DNA of 64,000 nucleotides from Ginsengibacter sp963792025 (GTDB lineage: Bacteria; Bacteroidota; Bacteroidia; Chitinophagales; Chitinophagaceae), in assembly GCA_963792025.1 (NCBI GenBank), contig CAWBUS010000004.1, positions 248,001 through 312,000 of the forward strand. The letters are read 5' to 3'. A program made the position numbers and the translations under genes. Below the pieces are notes generated by a model. It was given only the letters and a program-made list of their open reading frames with translations, searched no databases and had not been told where the DNA came from. Positions 48,586-58,730 of this stretch are shown here, piece after piece (position 1 is the stretch's first letter; every line of letters starts with the position of its first letter).

Positions 48586-49749
48586 ATGAATTTTTTCAAA
48601 AATTTAAAAATAACATCCCAAAAACAACAACTCATTCTCCTGCTATTTTTATGGGCTGTGGTGCAGGGGTTACTCATCAGGCAATATGGTATCGTAACTA
48701 ATCTCGAAGCAACAAAATATATTGACGAAGCCAATCATCTTTTGCAATTCGGCTCTCTCAGCACTAACAACTATTATCTTTATTCAACCGAAATTTTGTT
48801 AATAGCGACCGTAATAAAGTTGCACTTAGGCTTTTCCGTTATAGTGGTAGTGCAGCTTCTGCTGAACCTGCTGGCAACTATAATGTTTTATAAGCTATCA
48901 TTCTTTTTTTTGAAAAAGCGATTGTTGGCAACGGCGGCCACTATGTTTTTTATCATAAATATTCCCTACCAGTTATATACAGGATATTTGTTCACCGAAT
49001 CAATATTTTATAGCCTTTCCATTATTTATAGCAGCTATGTTCTTCGGCTGCAAAAATTAGATTTAAAAAATTGGTTTTTTATTTTATTGTTTGCTGCCTT
49101 GTTAAGTATTACAAGACCTACTGGCATACTTTTCTTTGTGTCCACCCTCTTGTATATTTTTTTTCGTTTTCTTTATAACATCAGGTTGCTTTATAAAATA
49201 ATATTGATTTCTGTTTCTTTGGTTGTTTGCTTAATGGTTATTAACACCATGTTGCAGGCAGGAGGTTCATTTGATTTTATGCTTCCCTTCAAAAAGGAAA
49301 ATATTATTTGTGGAGTTAATACCGTTGATAACGCAGATATTAAAACTATTGAAAAAGGAAATTCAATACAAGGAATTGTTTACTACATTCTTAATAATAA
49401 GGAACAATTTTTAAGATTAGCAGGGTTAAAAACGTTGGCTTTTTTTGGTATGTTAAGAACTTATTTTTCTCTTTTTCACAATATCTTACTTGCGTTATTT
49501 TTTTATCCGTTTTATATCTTATCTTTTATCGGTTTATGGAAAAAAATTAAACAGCAAGAAACCTGCCTTATCTACATCATTTCAATTATCCTGTTATCCT
49601 GGTTTACAACTTTGCTTACCTGTGATGACTGGCATAACCGTTTTATTCTAACTATTTCACCATTTTTATTTCTTTTGGGTTTTGCAGCATTCAATGGGAA
49701 AGCTTCTCTTTCAAAGGGAAATTATAGCGGGGAATCTCCAGGCGATTAA
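48586..49749 (+). CDS. Multi-pass membrane protein, possibly GT-C glycosyltransferase-like
   Basis: A 387-residue protein with about nine to ten hydrophobic segments. The first periplasmic loop contains IDEANHLLQFGSLS after LEATKYIDEA, reminiscent of the acidic loop of GT-C (ArnT/PMT-like) glycosyltransferases, and SITRPTGILFFVS resembles their conserved Arg-Pro turn. A late loop TCDDWHNRFILTISPFLFLL is also typical of that fold. No closer family is evident. It may transfer a sugar from a lipid carrier; this is inference. Confidence 0.65.
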   Translation: MNFFKNLKITSQKQQLILLLFLWAVVQGLLIRQYGIVTNLEATKYIDEANHLLQFGSLSTNNYYLYSTEILLIATVIKLHLGFSVIVVVQLLLNLLATIMFYKLSFFFLKKRLLATAATMFFIINIPYQLYTGYLFTESIFYSLSIIYSSYVLRLQKLDLKNWFFILLFAALLSITRPTGILFFVSTLLYIFFRFLYNIRLLYKIILISVSLVVCLMVINTMLQAGGSFDFMLPFKKENIICGVNTVDNADIKTIEKGNSIQGIVYYILNNKEQFLRLAGLKTLAFFGMLRTYFSLFHNILLALFFYPFYILSFIGLWKKIKQQETCLIYIISIILLSWFTTLLTCDDWHNRFILTISPFLFLLGFAAFNGKASLSKGNYSGESPGD

Positions 49750-49763
49750 TAAAGAAAGTTAAA

Positions 49764-49784
49764 GGCTGCCCGTTTTGAGCAGCC
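49764..49784. terminator. Hairpin between convergent genes
   Basis: GGCTGC/GCAGCC arms around a 9-base loop, 15 bases after the plus-strand gene. T-rich sequence follows on both strands only loosely, so it may be a bidirectional terminator. Confidence 0.5.
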
Positions 49785-49807
49785 TGGTAATTTTATATTG
49801 TTGCATC

Positions 49808-52800
49808 TTATCGCATAAAATACATTTTACCATAACCCTTAGTAAAATATTTATCGGTATTGTCTCCACTATCCGTAAACTTATCCATCGATTTTCCATT
49901 TAAATTAGTGAGTACCCTATAGAGATAAACTCCATTGGCAACTTTTTGCCCATACATATCGGAGCCATCCCATTTAAATTCTGTAATATTTCGTCCAATA
50001 TGCAAAGGTCCTAATTCATCTTTAGTGATCTCTCTTATTATTTTACCCGTGATAGTCAATATTTGTATTCTGATATTTTGTGGTATAACGGTACCTGTAA
50101 CCGTAAACACAAATGCCGTTGATGTTGTAAATGGATTTGGGTAATTGAGCAAATTAGAAATCATAGGTTTGCTTATAACCCTGAAATCGACCTGGTAATT
50201 CAAATTGCCTGCCGTATTACCCACTACATCTTTTCCTGAAATAATTAAAACGTATTCGTCATCATCTCCCGGTAATAGCGGCATAAAGTCAATGGTGGCG
50301 GTATTTTCGCCAGCTGCTAAATTGGCGGGTGTAAATCGCAATGTGTCGTTATCGAACTTATAAGTTCTCAATGTGCCATCGGGATATTGTATTTGAACCT
50401 TCATCAATGACGTATCATCAAGAGAAAGGAACTTACTTTCATCTTTTAGTTTAACAACTATATGAGGTCTTGCGGAAACGATATCACGGTTTAATATATG
50501 AACACCGTCAAAAGTAACATCCAACAATGGATTAAACTTATCAGCTTTTACAAAAAATGTTTTGAAAAGGAAATTATTGAAATGATATTGCTCTGGCTGG
50601 TCGTTGTCAGGATTAAAATCAACATGCAAAGTATTGGCTCCGGAAAATGCTTTGGTATCAATATCATATTGCAATTTGATTGTATCTCCGCTAATAAGTG
50701 GTTTTACTCTGGTAATGGGAAGAACATGAGTAACGTTATTGTTATCGATTACTTCAAATTTTACTTTGATACTATCGAAAGCTGCAAGACTAATATTTTT
50801 GAACGCGATGCCAAAGTGCAAAATTTCTCCCTGGTCCAGCGTATCTTTTGAGAGGAAATACAAATTAGGAGTAAGTGCTCCTTCTGGCGCCGGAGTGAAA
50901 TTTAATCTCCAGTACGAAAGTTGATAAGGCGTTAGTTTCACACTATCTGCGTTGCGCATTCTAAGTTGCATGTAAGGATACATCGATGCATTTACTGAAG
51001 AAATATCAACGTCCTGCATTGTTTTATCTACATTAAATAATGTGGTTGAATTTCCTGAGCTGTCGATTCCAATAATCTGAACCTTGGGGTTATCGGGAGA
51101 ATTAGCTTCCAGGCTGCTTCCGCGCCAATGCATCTCTTTCCATGCTGTTGCGGGGCCAAATTTTGGTGATGTAATATATCCTAAAGTGTCTGGGGCATTA
51201 AAGTTATGAGCCAACGTTATCTTATCATAAATTCCTGTAGAGAACACAAAATTCGGTATAAATGCAGGGTTATTTTTTTGATACATGAATATAAAAGACC
51301 GGGGCTTATAGAAAGAATCGATTAAAACAAAGCCCTGCGACAATAAGCGATGGTATAATGAATTATTGCTTCCGAAAGCCGTTGTATCAGCCTCCCAGTC
51401 CGCAGCATAAGTATTACTGGCAGGGTCAGTACCTGAAATATTTCTGACGATAACGATATAATTATCAGGAACCATATCAAGGAACTTCATCGCACTATCT
51501 CGTTTAGCCTGGCTAAGAATATTGAATTGAAAACTAGCTTGCCTATCGTAACCGCATACCTGGTCGCTTCCGTAAGAACCGGTAGGGCCAATTATGTTCA
51601 GCCATGGCTTAAGACTAATCGGGTCAAGCACATTAAAAATAATACCGGAAACACCGCATACACTCTCTGCAAATAAAGCGCCGTTAACATCTTCGTCAAA
51701 GTCGGATCCTAAACTTGCAGCGGTTGGAAACACACCATTCCTGGAGGTAATGACATTATTGACAGAAGTATAATCCCATCGCCTGGCGCTATCTAAAATA
51801 ATATGTTGCGTGTCGGAATACAGGTGCTGGTAGTAATGAGATTGATTCGCTCCCATTGAACTGTTGGCGATATAAATAAATGAAGCATTGTTCCAATGAT
51901 AATCTGTTTCCAGGCCCGATGCAGGTTTAATAGATACACGCCAGTAGTAAACTGTGCTATCGGCATAACTAAACCCGGGATCAAATTGTATAGCACCTCC
52001 CGGTGAATTAATCGTTTTACTTACTTTAATCGAAGAGTTAAAAAGCAAGGTGGTGTCAATTTCAAAAACATAATCTTTGGCCGATGCCAATGGGTCTGAC
52101 GTGGACGCATATAATTTTTGGTTTCCAACATTTACAATAGCGAAATTATAAGGATATACGGGTGTTGCTTCATCCTGGTATATAAATACATCCCTCGTTA
52201 TACTATTATTATTTTCTGACAGTTCGTCTACTTCATTATCTGCGTCTATTGTTACCGTTATCTTATTCAGTCCCTTATCCCTCGTAGAAATAATCGGAAC
52301 AGAAATCTGTATTGAATCTGCATATCTTATGCCTGGAATTCTTTTGCGGAAAATAACCTCAGTAATTCCGTTAGGATATGTTCTTTTTACTTCAAAATAA
52401 ATTGAGTCATTTATTGCTCTCCCGATGTTATACGCTTTGGCCTGCAATTGAAAGTTTGTTTCCGATACAGAAATAAATGAAGGGTTAACTTTCACCTGCG
52501 GATCTTCTATAATATAGTCTGGTTTTGGATGGGGATTTATAGTAATAGCCGGATCGCCATGCAGGTTCATTTCCTCCATGTTAATCCGTGTGAGGTAATC
52601 CAGTGAGTTATTGGCACCTCCCAGGTTATGTATCACATTTTTTATATCGTTGCCAATGGTATTGCCATAATTTACCACGCCCAGCTGGTTGTACAATTCA
52701 ACATCGTAACTGTAGAGATAAGGAGGCACGCCTAAGTGAGAACTGGCAAAAAATCCAATACTCCCGCCTTCACTGGCAAGTACAAATTTTTCTGAAATAG

Positions 52801-54868
52801 ATAAATTATTTTGCGTTATCCGTGTAGTGTCGAATATATAGTTATTACCGGCGGTGCAACCACTTACTGAAAAGAATGGATATCTTCCCTGGTTTTGATA
52901 AGTCGAAGGGTCACTCAAATTAAACTCAAGTGTATTTGACGAAGAATGTCCAAAATAAGAGAGGAGCCCTATCCCTTCATTAAATAATTGCTCAATTCTT
53001 TGACCGGATATCAATTGAACAGCAGAATTAGTAGTCTTGGCAAACGTTTCCACCTTACCACCATACAATGTATCAACAATAATATTCGCATACTGATTCA
53101 TGTAGAAAGTAAAAAGATCACTTTCTGAACTATCCTTTCCGCCAACTACATGAACTACATTCTTCATCCATAATTTATTAGCGAGCGTTTGAGTCGTTGA
53201 AGCCTCCGCATTTTCATATTCCTTTATCTTTTGGAGATAATTTCCAATTTCATTTCCCGTAGTTACCGATAGCCTGCCAATAGGGATAGTTGGTACGGTA
53301 CTGCCATAAGGAGATGAAAGCAAAATATCCGACGCCGGGTTGCCAAAAGTTTGAATAAGATCTAACTGGTCATCGTAAACGCTATTCTGATTATTTAAAT
53401 AGTCATAATATGTTATTCCTTTTCCAATCAGGAAAACATATTTTGGCGTTGGCGAAAATGTACCAGCAGCATATTGTATAAAATCTTTAATTGCCAGCGG
53501 GTGTTTTTTGATTCCATAAGCGAACTGGTCGGTTAGTTGGTCAATGTCATAAATTTTAGCGTTATAACTACCACCCGCAGCCGAACTTCTATATGCCCGG
53601 TACAAATCAACATTGTTTATACCGGAACCATTGTCGTATAAAACGGGGTTACTTATGATTAAGTAATTTCCCTGGTTAGCTGCAACCCCATAATTAACAA
53701 AATTTCTTTGGGTTAATGAACTAACGGAATTTATATTGGATGCATCTTCGTTTACCATTTCAAATTTTCGCAGCGCAGCTGACGATGGCGGGAGTACAAA
53801 TAAAATTTTACCAGGCGTTGTTGTAATATCCCCGATGTACCTGGCACCGGAAGTAATATCGAGCAGTACCGGGTTGGCGCTACTATAATCAAAATTATCT
53901 ATGACCAAATAGTTCCCGGTTGCTGTTGCAGGTAACTCAAAATAAAAATTCTTCTTGTGGTTAAAATTAAATTTAGCGGGATAGGTTAAAGAAAATGTAG
54001 AAGCAACAATTCTGTCCGTACTAACAGACGAAACGGGTTGAATAGAGATCAACACATGATCAGGGCTTAGAAAATAGCTCGCCGGTATGTTAAGTACTTG
54101 TTTTTTTAAGTACGTAAAATTTGACATTGGTTCATCATCAATAATGTTATTATATATCTTAACCCTTACGTTTCTTGTGTTCAAAGCGTTGCCTGCTACG
54201 GCAAAATTAAACGACGCCAATGGGCCTCCGGTGTACATATAAATGCTGTCGAAAAGATAGGAAAGTGGGCAGCACGGAGCAATATCATTCGATGTCCACC
54301 CTTCTCCGATATCATAAGAAGATGAATAAACATATTCGCCAAGAGGAAGCCCGAGGCCCAGGTTTATTCTAGACTTATAATAGACCGATTTTGTATTTAT
54401 AAAGTAAGGCTCCGGAGCAAGCGAATTTCCTGCAACATTATTCGGGCTGTTCACAAATCGCAAATTATTTCCCGCGAGATTTACAGTTAAAAAATAGGCA
54501 GCAGTGTCAGTTTCTAGACTGTAATAATCAGATAGCTGGTAATCAGGATCGCGATAAAGTTTTGTGTCTTTTTTGCCATCATTCATAACTCCCCAAAATT
54601 CTATGTAGTCTGATGAGCTTAAAGGACCGCTGGACACTGATGTATATAAACCAACTTCTTCACCATTTCTCCATAGTTGAAATTGTTCAGCAGGGATAGC
54701 CCCAAGTCCAGCAGCATTAAGAATAGATTGAGATATGCGATAGAGGCCGGTTTGGCCAACATTAAATTTGTAATAAGTTTTACTATAATCAATCCAGCTA
54801 TTAGGGTAGGGTTGTGTTAAAGCCGAAGCTGAAATGAAAATAAAAAATATTAATATTAACTTTTTCAT
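49808..54868 (-). CDS. Giant C25 (gingipain-type) cysteine peptidase of the type IX secretion system
   Basis: A 1686-residue secreted protein with signal peptide (MKKLILIFFIFISASA). The N-terminal third has Ig-like strands. A C25 peptidase domain at about residues 430-800 carries the likely catalytic His in LLSYFGHSSSNTLEF (about 639) and Cys in FFSVSGCTAGNNY (about 671). CARDB-like repeats follow (LNKITVTIDADNEVDELSENN), then further beta domains, and a C-terminal FlgD-like segment (FKWDGSDMYGQKVANGVYLY). It resembles PorU, the T9SS sortase, but is about 500 residues longer; such proteins in Chitinophagaceae pair with a PorV-like protein, as here. It has GHS rather than the more usual GHG at the His. 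Confidence 0.85.
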   Translation of the reverse strand: MKKLILIFFIFISASALTQPYPNSWIDYSKTYYKFNVGQTGLYRISQSILNAAGLGAIPAEQFQLWRNGEEVGLYTSVSSGPLSSSDYIEFWGVMNDGKKDTKLYRDPDYQLSDYYSLETDTAAYFLTVNLAGNNLRFVNSPNNVAGNSLAPEPYFINTKSVYYKSRINLGLGLPLGEYVYSSSYDIGEGWTSNDIAPCCPLSYLFDSIYMYTGGPLASFNFAVAGNALNTRNVRVKIYNNIIDDEPMSNFTYLKKQVLNIPASYFLSPDHVLISIQPVSSVSTDRIVASTFSLTYPAKFNFNHKKNFYFELPATATGNYLVIDNFDYSSANPVLLDITSGARYIGDITTTPGKILFVLPPSSAALRKFEMVNEDASNINSVSSLTQRNFVNYGVAANQGNYLIISNPVLYDNGSGINNVDLYRAYRSSAAGGSYNAKIYDIDQLTDQFAYGIKKHPLAIKDFIQYAAGTFSPTPKYVFLIGKGITYYDYLNNQNSVYDDQLDLIQTFGNPASDILLSSPYGSTVPTIPIGRLSVTTGNEIGNYLQKIKEYENAEASTTQTLANKLWMKNVVHVVGGKDSSESDLFTFYMNQYANIIVDTLYGGKVETFAKTTNSAVQLISGQRIEQLFNEGIGLLSYFGHSSSNTLEFNLSDPSTYQNQGRYPFFSVSGCTAGNNYIFDTTRITQNNLSISEKFVLASEGGSIGFFASSHLGVPPYLYSYDVELYNQLGVVNYGNTIGNDIKNVIHNLGGANNSLDYLTRINMEEMNLHGDPAITINPHPKPDYIIEDPQVKVNPSFISVSETNFQLQAKAYNIGRAINDSIYFEVKRTYPNGITEVIFRKRIPGIRYADSIQISVPIISTRDKGLNKITVTIDADNEVDELSENNNSITRDVFIYQDEATPVYPYNFAIVNVGNQKLYASTSDPLASAKDYVFEIDTTLLFNSSIKVSKTINSPGGAIQFDPGFSYADSTVYYWRVSIKPASGLETDYHWNNASFIYIANSSMGANQSHYYQHLYSDTQHIILDSARRWDYTSVNNVITSRNGVFPTAASLGSDFDEDVNGALFAESVCGVSGIIFNVLDPISLKPWLNIIGPTGSYGSDQVCGYDRQASFQFNILSQAKRDSAMKFLDMVPDNYIVIVRNISGTDPASNTYAADWEADTTAFGSNNSLYHRLLSQGFVLIDSFYKPRSFIFMYQKNNPAFIPNFVFSTGIYDKITLAHNFNAPDTLGYITSPKFGPATAWKEMHWRGSSLEANSPDNPKVQIIGIDSSGNSTTLFNVDKTMQDVDISSVNASMYPYMQLRMRNADSVKLTPYQLSYWRLNFTPAPEGALTPNLYFLSKDTLDQGEILHFGIAFKNISLAAFDSIKVKFEVIDNNNVTHVLPITRVKPLISGDTIKLQYDIDTKAFSGANTLHVDFNPDNDQPEQYHFNNFLFKTFFVKADKFNPLLDVTFDGVHILNRDIVSARPHIVVKLKDESKFLSLDDTSLMKVQIQYPDGTLRTYKFDNDTLRFTPANLAAGENTATIDFMPLLPGDDDEYVLIISGKDVVGNTAGNLNYQVDFRVISKPMISNLLNYPNPFTTSTAFVFTVTGTVIPQNIRIQILTITGKIIREITKDELGPLHIGRNITEFKWDGSDMYGQKVANGVYLYRVLTNLNGKSMDKFTDSGDNTDKYFTKGYGKMYFMR

Positions 54869-54885
54869 GGTCGTTAGTTAAGGCC

Positions 54886-55992
54886 TTAATTATTTTCTTT
54901 TTTAGCAAGATCAAATCTTAATGAGAAAATATGAGTATACAACGGATTAGATTGATTGGCCAGGTTGGAGAACGCGTAATCAATTCTTACATTTTTTATT
55001 TTAAATCCTGCGCCTAAACTCGGTTGATATATCCACACTTTTTTTTGATTGGTAGTATCTCCGTCGGCAAGGGCTTTTTGGAAATTGTAAATGCCGGCTC
55101 TTATAAAAAAAACATTTTTAATAGATGCCTCCATGCCGAAATGCGGATCAATGCTTATTGTCTTTCCACTTATTATTGTATTTCGTTCTCCATCAAAAGT
55201 AAAATCAAAATCTGCCTCGGTTAAAAGATTTACACTTGATCCAAGGCGAAAATTGTAGGAGTTGCCTACAGTGAGACTTGGAGCTGTAAGTTCTGTTGAC
55301 TTTACAGGGATATCATTTTTTGTGAGATATAAAACTTCTTTTTCTTTCTCACTAAAATTAAACGACCACGCATTAAAAGTGGTGGTAATATCCTTGGCAA
55401 CAATGCCAAGTGTCCAGTTGTTCTTTTGCATTTTAAACCCTGCATCAAAACCAAAACCCCATGCTGTTGCGAAATGACCCACCTTGCGGTAAATTATTTT
55501 TGCATTAGCCCCAAAACTCATTTTTAAGTCATCATCATCTTTTATTTTTTGGGCAAAAGAAAATAAGAAGGCATAATCAGCCGAAGAAAACGTGGTGATA
55601 TTTCCATAATTGATGCTCCCGTCGGGTTCCACCAAAAACAAAGTATTTGGGATATCGTCTACCGCGAAACGTAAGATGGAAAAGCCAAGTGTTCTTTTAT
55701 TGTCGCTGATAGGTATAGCAACACTTCCATAATCGTATTTACCAATATTATCAAAATAGCTGGCGTGCATGAGATTTATGGATGGATTGTCCCGAACACC
55801 GGTAAGGCCGGCCGGATTCCAATAACCTGCAGTGCCGTCATTAACAGACGCCGAAACGGATGCTCCCATTCCTAGGCCTCTGGCCCCGGCACCTATATTT
55901 AAAAACTCATTAGAATATTTTCTGAATTGTGCAAACCCACAGCTAGGTAGTATCAACAGGCACATTAATTTGGTAAATCTGGCAATTCTCAT
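54886..55992 (-). CDS. PorV/PorQ family outer-membrane protein (PorV2-like)
   Basis: A 368-residue protein with signal peptide (MRIARFTKLMCLLILPSCGFAQ). A FadL-like beta-barrel follows: FLNIGAGARGLGMGASVSAS, GTAGYWNPAGLTG, NLMHASYFDNIGKYDYG and a late barrel with YAFSNLANQSNPLYTHIFSLRFDL. The GARGLGMG..SAS and WNPAGL motifs define the PorV/PorQ group, which shuttle T9SS cargo to the surface sortase. It precedes the C25 peptidase by 17 bases, so the two are an operon and probably work together. Confidence 0.9.
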   Translation of the reverse strand: MRIARFTKLMCLLILPSCGFAQFRKYSNEFLNIGAGARGLGMGASVSASVNDGTAGYWNPAGLTGVRDNPSINLMHASYFDNIGKYDYGSVAIPISDNKRTLGFSILRFAVDDIPNTLFLVEPDGSINYGNITTFSSADYAFLFSFAQKIKDDDDLKMSFGANAKIIYRKVGHFATAWGFGFDAGFKMQKNNWTLGIVAKDITTTFNAWSFNFSEKEKEVLYLTKNDIPVKSTELTAPSLTVGNSYNFRLGSSVNLLTEADFDFTFDGERNTIISGKTISIDPHFGMEASIKNVFFIRAGIYNFQKALADGDTTNQKKVWIYQPSLGAGFKIKNVRIDYAFSNLANQSNPLYTHIFSLRFDLAKKENN

Positions 55993-56288
55993 ATTGGGGA
56001 ATGATCAATTTAATGGATAGTATCGGTGAGTATTTGGGTAATATAAAACGGACAATAACTCTAAATATTGTATCTCATTAAGCCTAATACCAACTAAAAT
56101 TAAGTAAAACTTATGTAAACTCTTAGGGATAGATCATGAGAAGATTTCGAATGACACCCTTGCGCTTTCCAGGTGTGATTCAACAATGTTATTAAAATGT
56201 TGTGGGTCTTCAAAATCAATTGTTGAAATATTTAATTGTGAACTATTTTTGAAACTTTACAATTATTATCATTCTTTTTAAAAATAGT

Positions 56289-57575
56289 ATGGACAATTTA
56301 ATTGAAGAATTAAAATGGCGGGGATTAATCCAGGATATAATGCCCGGTACTGAAGAACAACTATGTAAAGAACCAACAGCTGGTTATGTTGGTTTCGATC
56401 CTACCGCTGATAGCTTACACATCGGCAGCCTTATTCCGATAATTGTTTTAATGCATTTACAAAAATTTGGACACAAACCTATTGCTTTGGTAGGAGGCGC
56501 GACAGGAATGGTGGGGGATCCTTCGGGCAAGAGCGAAGAACGTAATTTATTAAACACGGATGTGCTGAGTTACAACCTAAAATCTGTAGAAAAGCAATTA
56601 GAAAAATTTCTTGATTTCAACTCTGAAAGAGGAAACGCCGCTGAGATGGTAAATAATTATGATTGGTTTAAAGACATCACTTTCCTGGATTTTATTCGAG
56701 ACGTGGGCAAGCATATTTCTATAAATTATATGATGGCTAAAGACAGTGTGCGCAAGAGGTTGGAAGGAGAAAATGGCATGAGCTTTACAGAATTTACCTA
56801 CCAATTAGTTCAAGGTTATGATTTTTATTGGTTGAACAAAAACAAAAATTGCAGGTTTCAATTTGGAGGAAGTGACCAATGGGGAAATATTGTTACTGGA
56901 ACTGAATTAATAAGACGCAAAAGTGGGGGTGAGGCATTTGCATTTACATGCCCCCTTTTAACAAAATCCGATGGAGGAAAATTTGGTAAAACCGAAAAAG
57001 GAAATGTATGGCTCAGTGCTGAAAAAACATCTCCTTACAGCTTTTACCAGTTTTGGCTTAATACCGCTGACCTCGATGCAGAGAGATTTCTTAAAATTTT
57101 TACTTTTTTATCGAAAGAAGAAATTGCAAATTTAGTTAGCCAACACACGGGGAACGAAAGCCAACGTATTCTTCAGAAAAAATTGGCGGAGGAAGTTACC
57201 TGTCTTGTACATTCACGGAAAGATTATGAATTTGCAGTAAAAGCATCTTCAATTTTATTTAGTAACGATACAGCACAAACGCTAAGGGAACTAAATGAGT
57301 ATCAATTATTGCAGGTAATGGAAGGAGTTCCGTCGATTGATGTAGATAGAAATATATTAAAAGGAAATATTGATTTCATTTCATTACTGGCAGACTCAAA
57401 AATATTTTCGAGCAAAGGCGAAGCCCGCAAAATGCTTGCTGGTGGCGGCGTATTTTTAAATAAGGAAAAAGTAACTGATGTTGAAATGAAAGTGAACGAA
57501 AATTTTCTGCTCAATAATAAATACCTGCTTGTTCAAAAAGGAAAGAAGAATTATTATTTATTAAAAACGATTTGA
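56289..57575 (+). CDS. tyrS: Tyrosyl-tRNA synthetase
   Basis: A 428-residue class I synthetase. The HIGS motif (44-47, in PTADSLHIGSLIP) and KFGKT (about 231-235) mark the ATP site. YQLVQGYDFYWL and QFGGSDQWGNI bind tyrosine. A C-terminal S4-like RNA-binding domain follows (SKGEARKMLAGGGVFLNKEKV). Length and order are normal. The gene ends at a hairpin terminator that overlaps the 3' end of the convergent cyanophycinase gene. Confidence 0.97.
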   Translation: MDNLIEELKWRGLIQDIMPGTEEQLCKEPTAGYVGFDPTADSLHIGSLIPIIVLMHLQKFGHKPIALVGGATGMVGDPSGKSEERNLLNTDVLSYNLKSVEKQLEKFLDFNSERGNAAEMVNNYDWFKDITFLDFIRDVGKHISINYMMAKDSVRKRLEGENGMSFTEFTYQLVQGYDFYWLNKNKNCRFQFGGSDQWGNIVTGTELIRRKSGGEAFAFTCPLLTKSDGGKFGKTEKGNVWLSAEKTSPYSFYQFWLNTADLDAERFLKIFTFLSKEEIANLVSQHTGNESQRILQKKLAEEVTCLVHSRKDYEFAVKASSILFSNDTAQTLRELNEYQLLQVMEGVPSIDVDRNILKGNIDFISLLADSKIFSSKGEARKMLAGGGVFLNKEKVTDVEMKVNENFLLNNKYLLVQKGKKNYYLLKTI

Positions 57576-57599
57576 CAGATGATTTAAATCGCTTTTTTT
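57568..57599 (+). terminator. Terminator of tyrS
   Basis: CGATTT/AAATCG arms are followed by CTTTTTTT. The hairpin includes the tyrS stop codon and the T-run lies inside the last codons of the convergent cyanophycinase gene. Confidence 0.6.
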
Positions 57600-58495
57600 A
57601 ATTTACCTCTTGATGAGATTTCTTCTTTGTAGTATGCTGCCATATCCGGAATAAATTTTCTTTCCTTAAGTAAGAACCCATTTCCCTTTTCACAAAAGTG
57701 CACTTTAATATTTTCTACGCTTATAGGGTTCCCGTCAGGAATATCGGCAATATTATTATGCATGATGTCATGCCCGTCAATAATCATTACCATCCCGCTG
57801 CCGATTGCTTCCATTATGTTTGCGTTTTTTATCAGCATTCCGGTATCTTCTCCTAATCCTATTCCCACTGCTGAAGGATTACTCGCAATCGCCTGCGCCA
57901 ACCGGCCAAATCTTCCACGTTTTTCAAAATGACTATCAAAAATTACATCATCCATAAAACCAAGCCCGGTAGTTATTTTCACTTCTCCTTTTAAATGAGC
58001 CGTGGTTGCATTACCTTCATAAACCATTGTATTACTCATTGCCATTGCACCCGCTGAAGTACCAGCCACTACAAAATTTTTCTCATCGTGATATCGATTG
58101 AGAGCAATCTCCAAAAATTCCGTTCCACCAAAAGTTGATGATAACCTTAATTGATTTCCGCCGCTAAACATTATGGCATCACAATTTTTTAATCGCTCAA
58201 GGTATTCCTTATCCATTGCGTCAGCCCTGTTGCGTATAGGCAATAAACCAATGTTAGTACATCCGATTTTTCCAAAAGCATTCAGGTAATTTTCGCCTAC
58301 TTCGTTAGGTATCATGGAAGCTGTAGTAATTACTTCCATTCTTATGTCAGGGCCGCCTGCTTCTTCTACTATATGGCGAAGAATGCCCAACTCGAAAAAA
58401 TTAAGATTATTTCTAACCATATCGCCTTTTTCAAGATCGGAGCCTTTATCTTCGGCTCCTCCTATGGCAATAAGTTTTCCCTGCGGATTTTGCAT
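57584..58495 (-). CDS. cphB: Cyanophycinase
   Basis: A 303-residue serine exopeptidase of the S51 type that degrades cyanophycin (multi-L-arginyl-poly-L-aspartate) to Asp-Arg dipeptides. Landmarks are GKLIAIGGAEDKG at the N-terminus, the GGNQ loop (IMFSGGNQLRL), the nucleophile elbow VAGTSAGAMAMS with the catalytic Ser, and DSHFEKRGRFGRL, the conserved His-Phe...Arg segment. No signal peptide is present, so it acts in the cytoplasm. It is divergent from cphA across a 235-base gap that holds both promoters. Confidence 0.93.
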   Translation of the reverse strand: MQNPQGKLIAIGGAEDKGSDLEKGDMVRNNLNFFELGILRHIVEEAGGPDIRMEVITTASMIPNEVGENYLNAFGKIGCTNIGLLPIRNRADAMDKEYLERLKNCDAIMFSGGNQLRLSSTFGGTEFLEIALNRYHDEKNFVVAGTSAGAMAMSNTMVYEGNATTAHLKGEVKITTGLGFMDDVIFDSHFEKRGRFGRLAQAIASNPSAVGIGLGEDTGMLIKNANIMEAIGSGMVMIIDGHDIMHNNIADIPDGNPISVENIKVHFCEKGNGFLLKERKFIPDMAAYYKEEISSRGKLKKAI

Positions 58496-58730
58496 GCATT
58501 CAATTTTGATATAAACAGCGGCGCCTCATTTATCAATACAATTATGGGTTAGTATTCAATGCGCCTTTACTGTCAAAATAAATACTAGTTACAAAAATAA
58601 CGGAATTGAAATAAAGAGATTGTACAAACCAGTGTATTTTTTGGATGTGAATTATCATTAACTTACAATTTGCTGCGTTGATTTTTATGAGAGCATTTAA
58701 TTATTTATCCAAAATTTTATTAGTTGGTTT

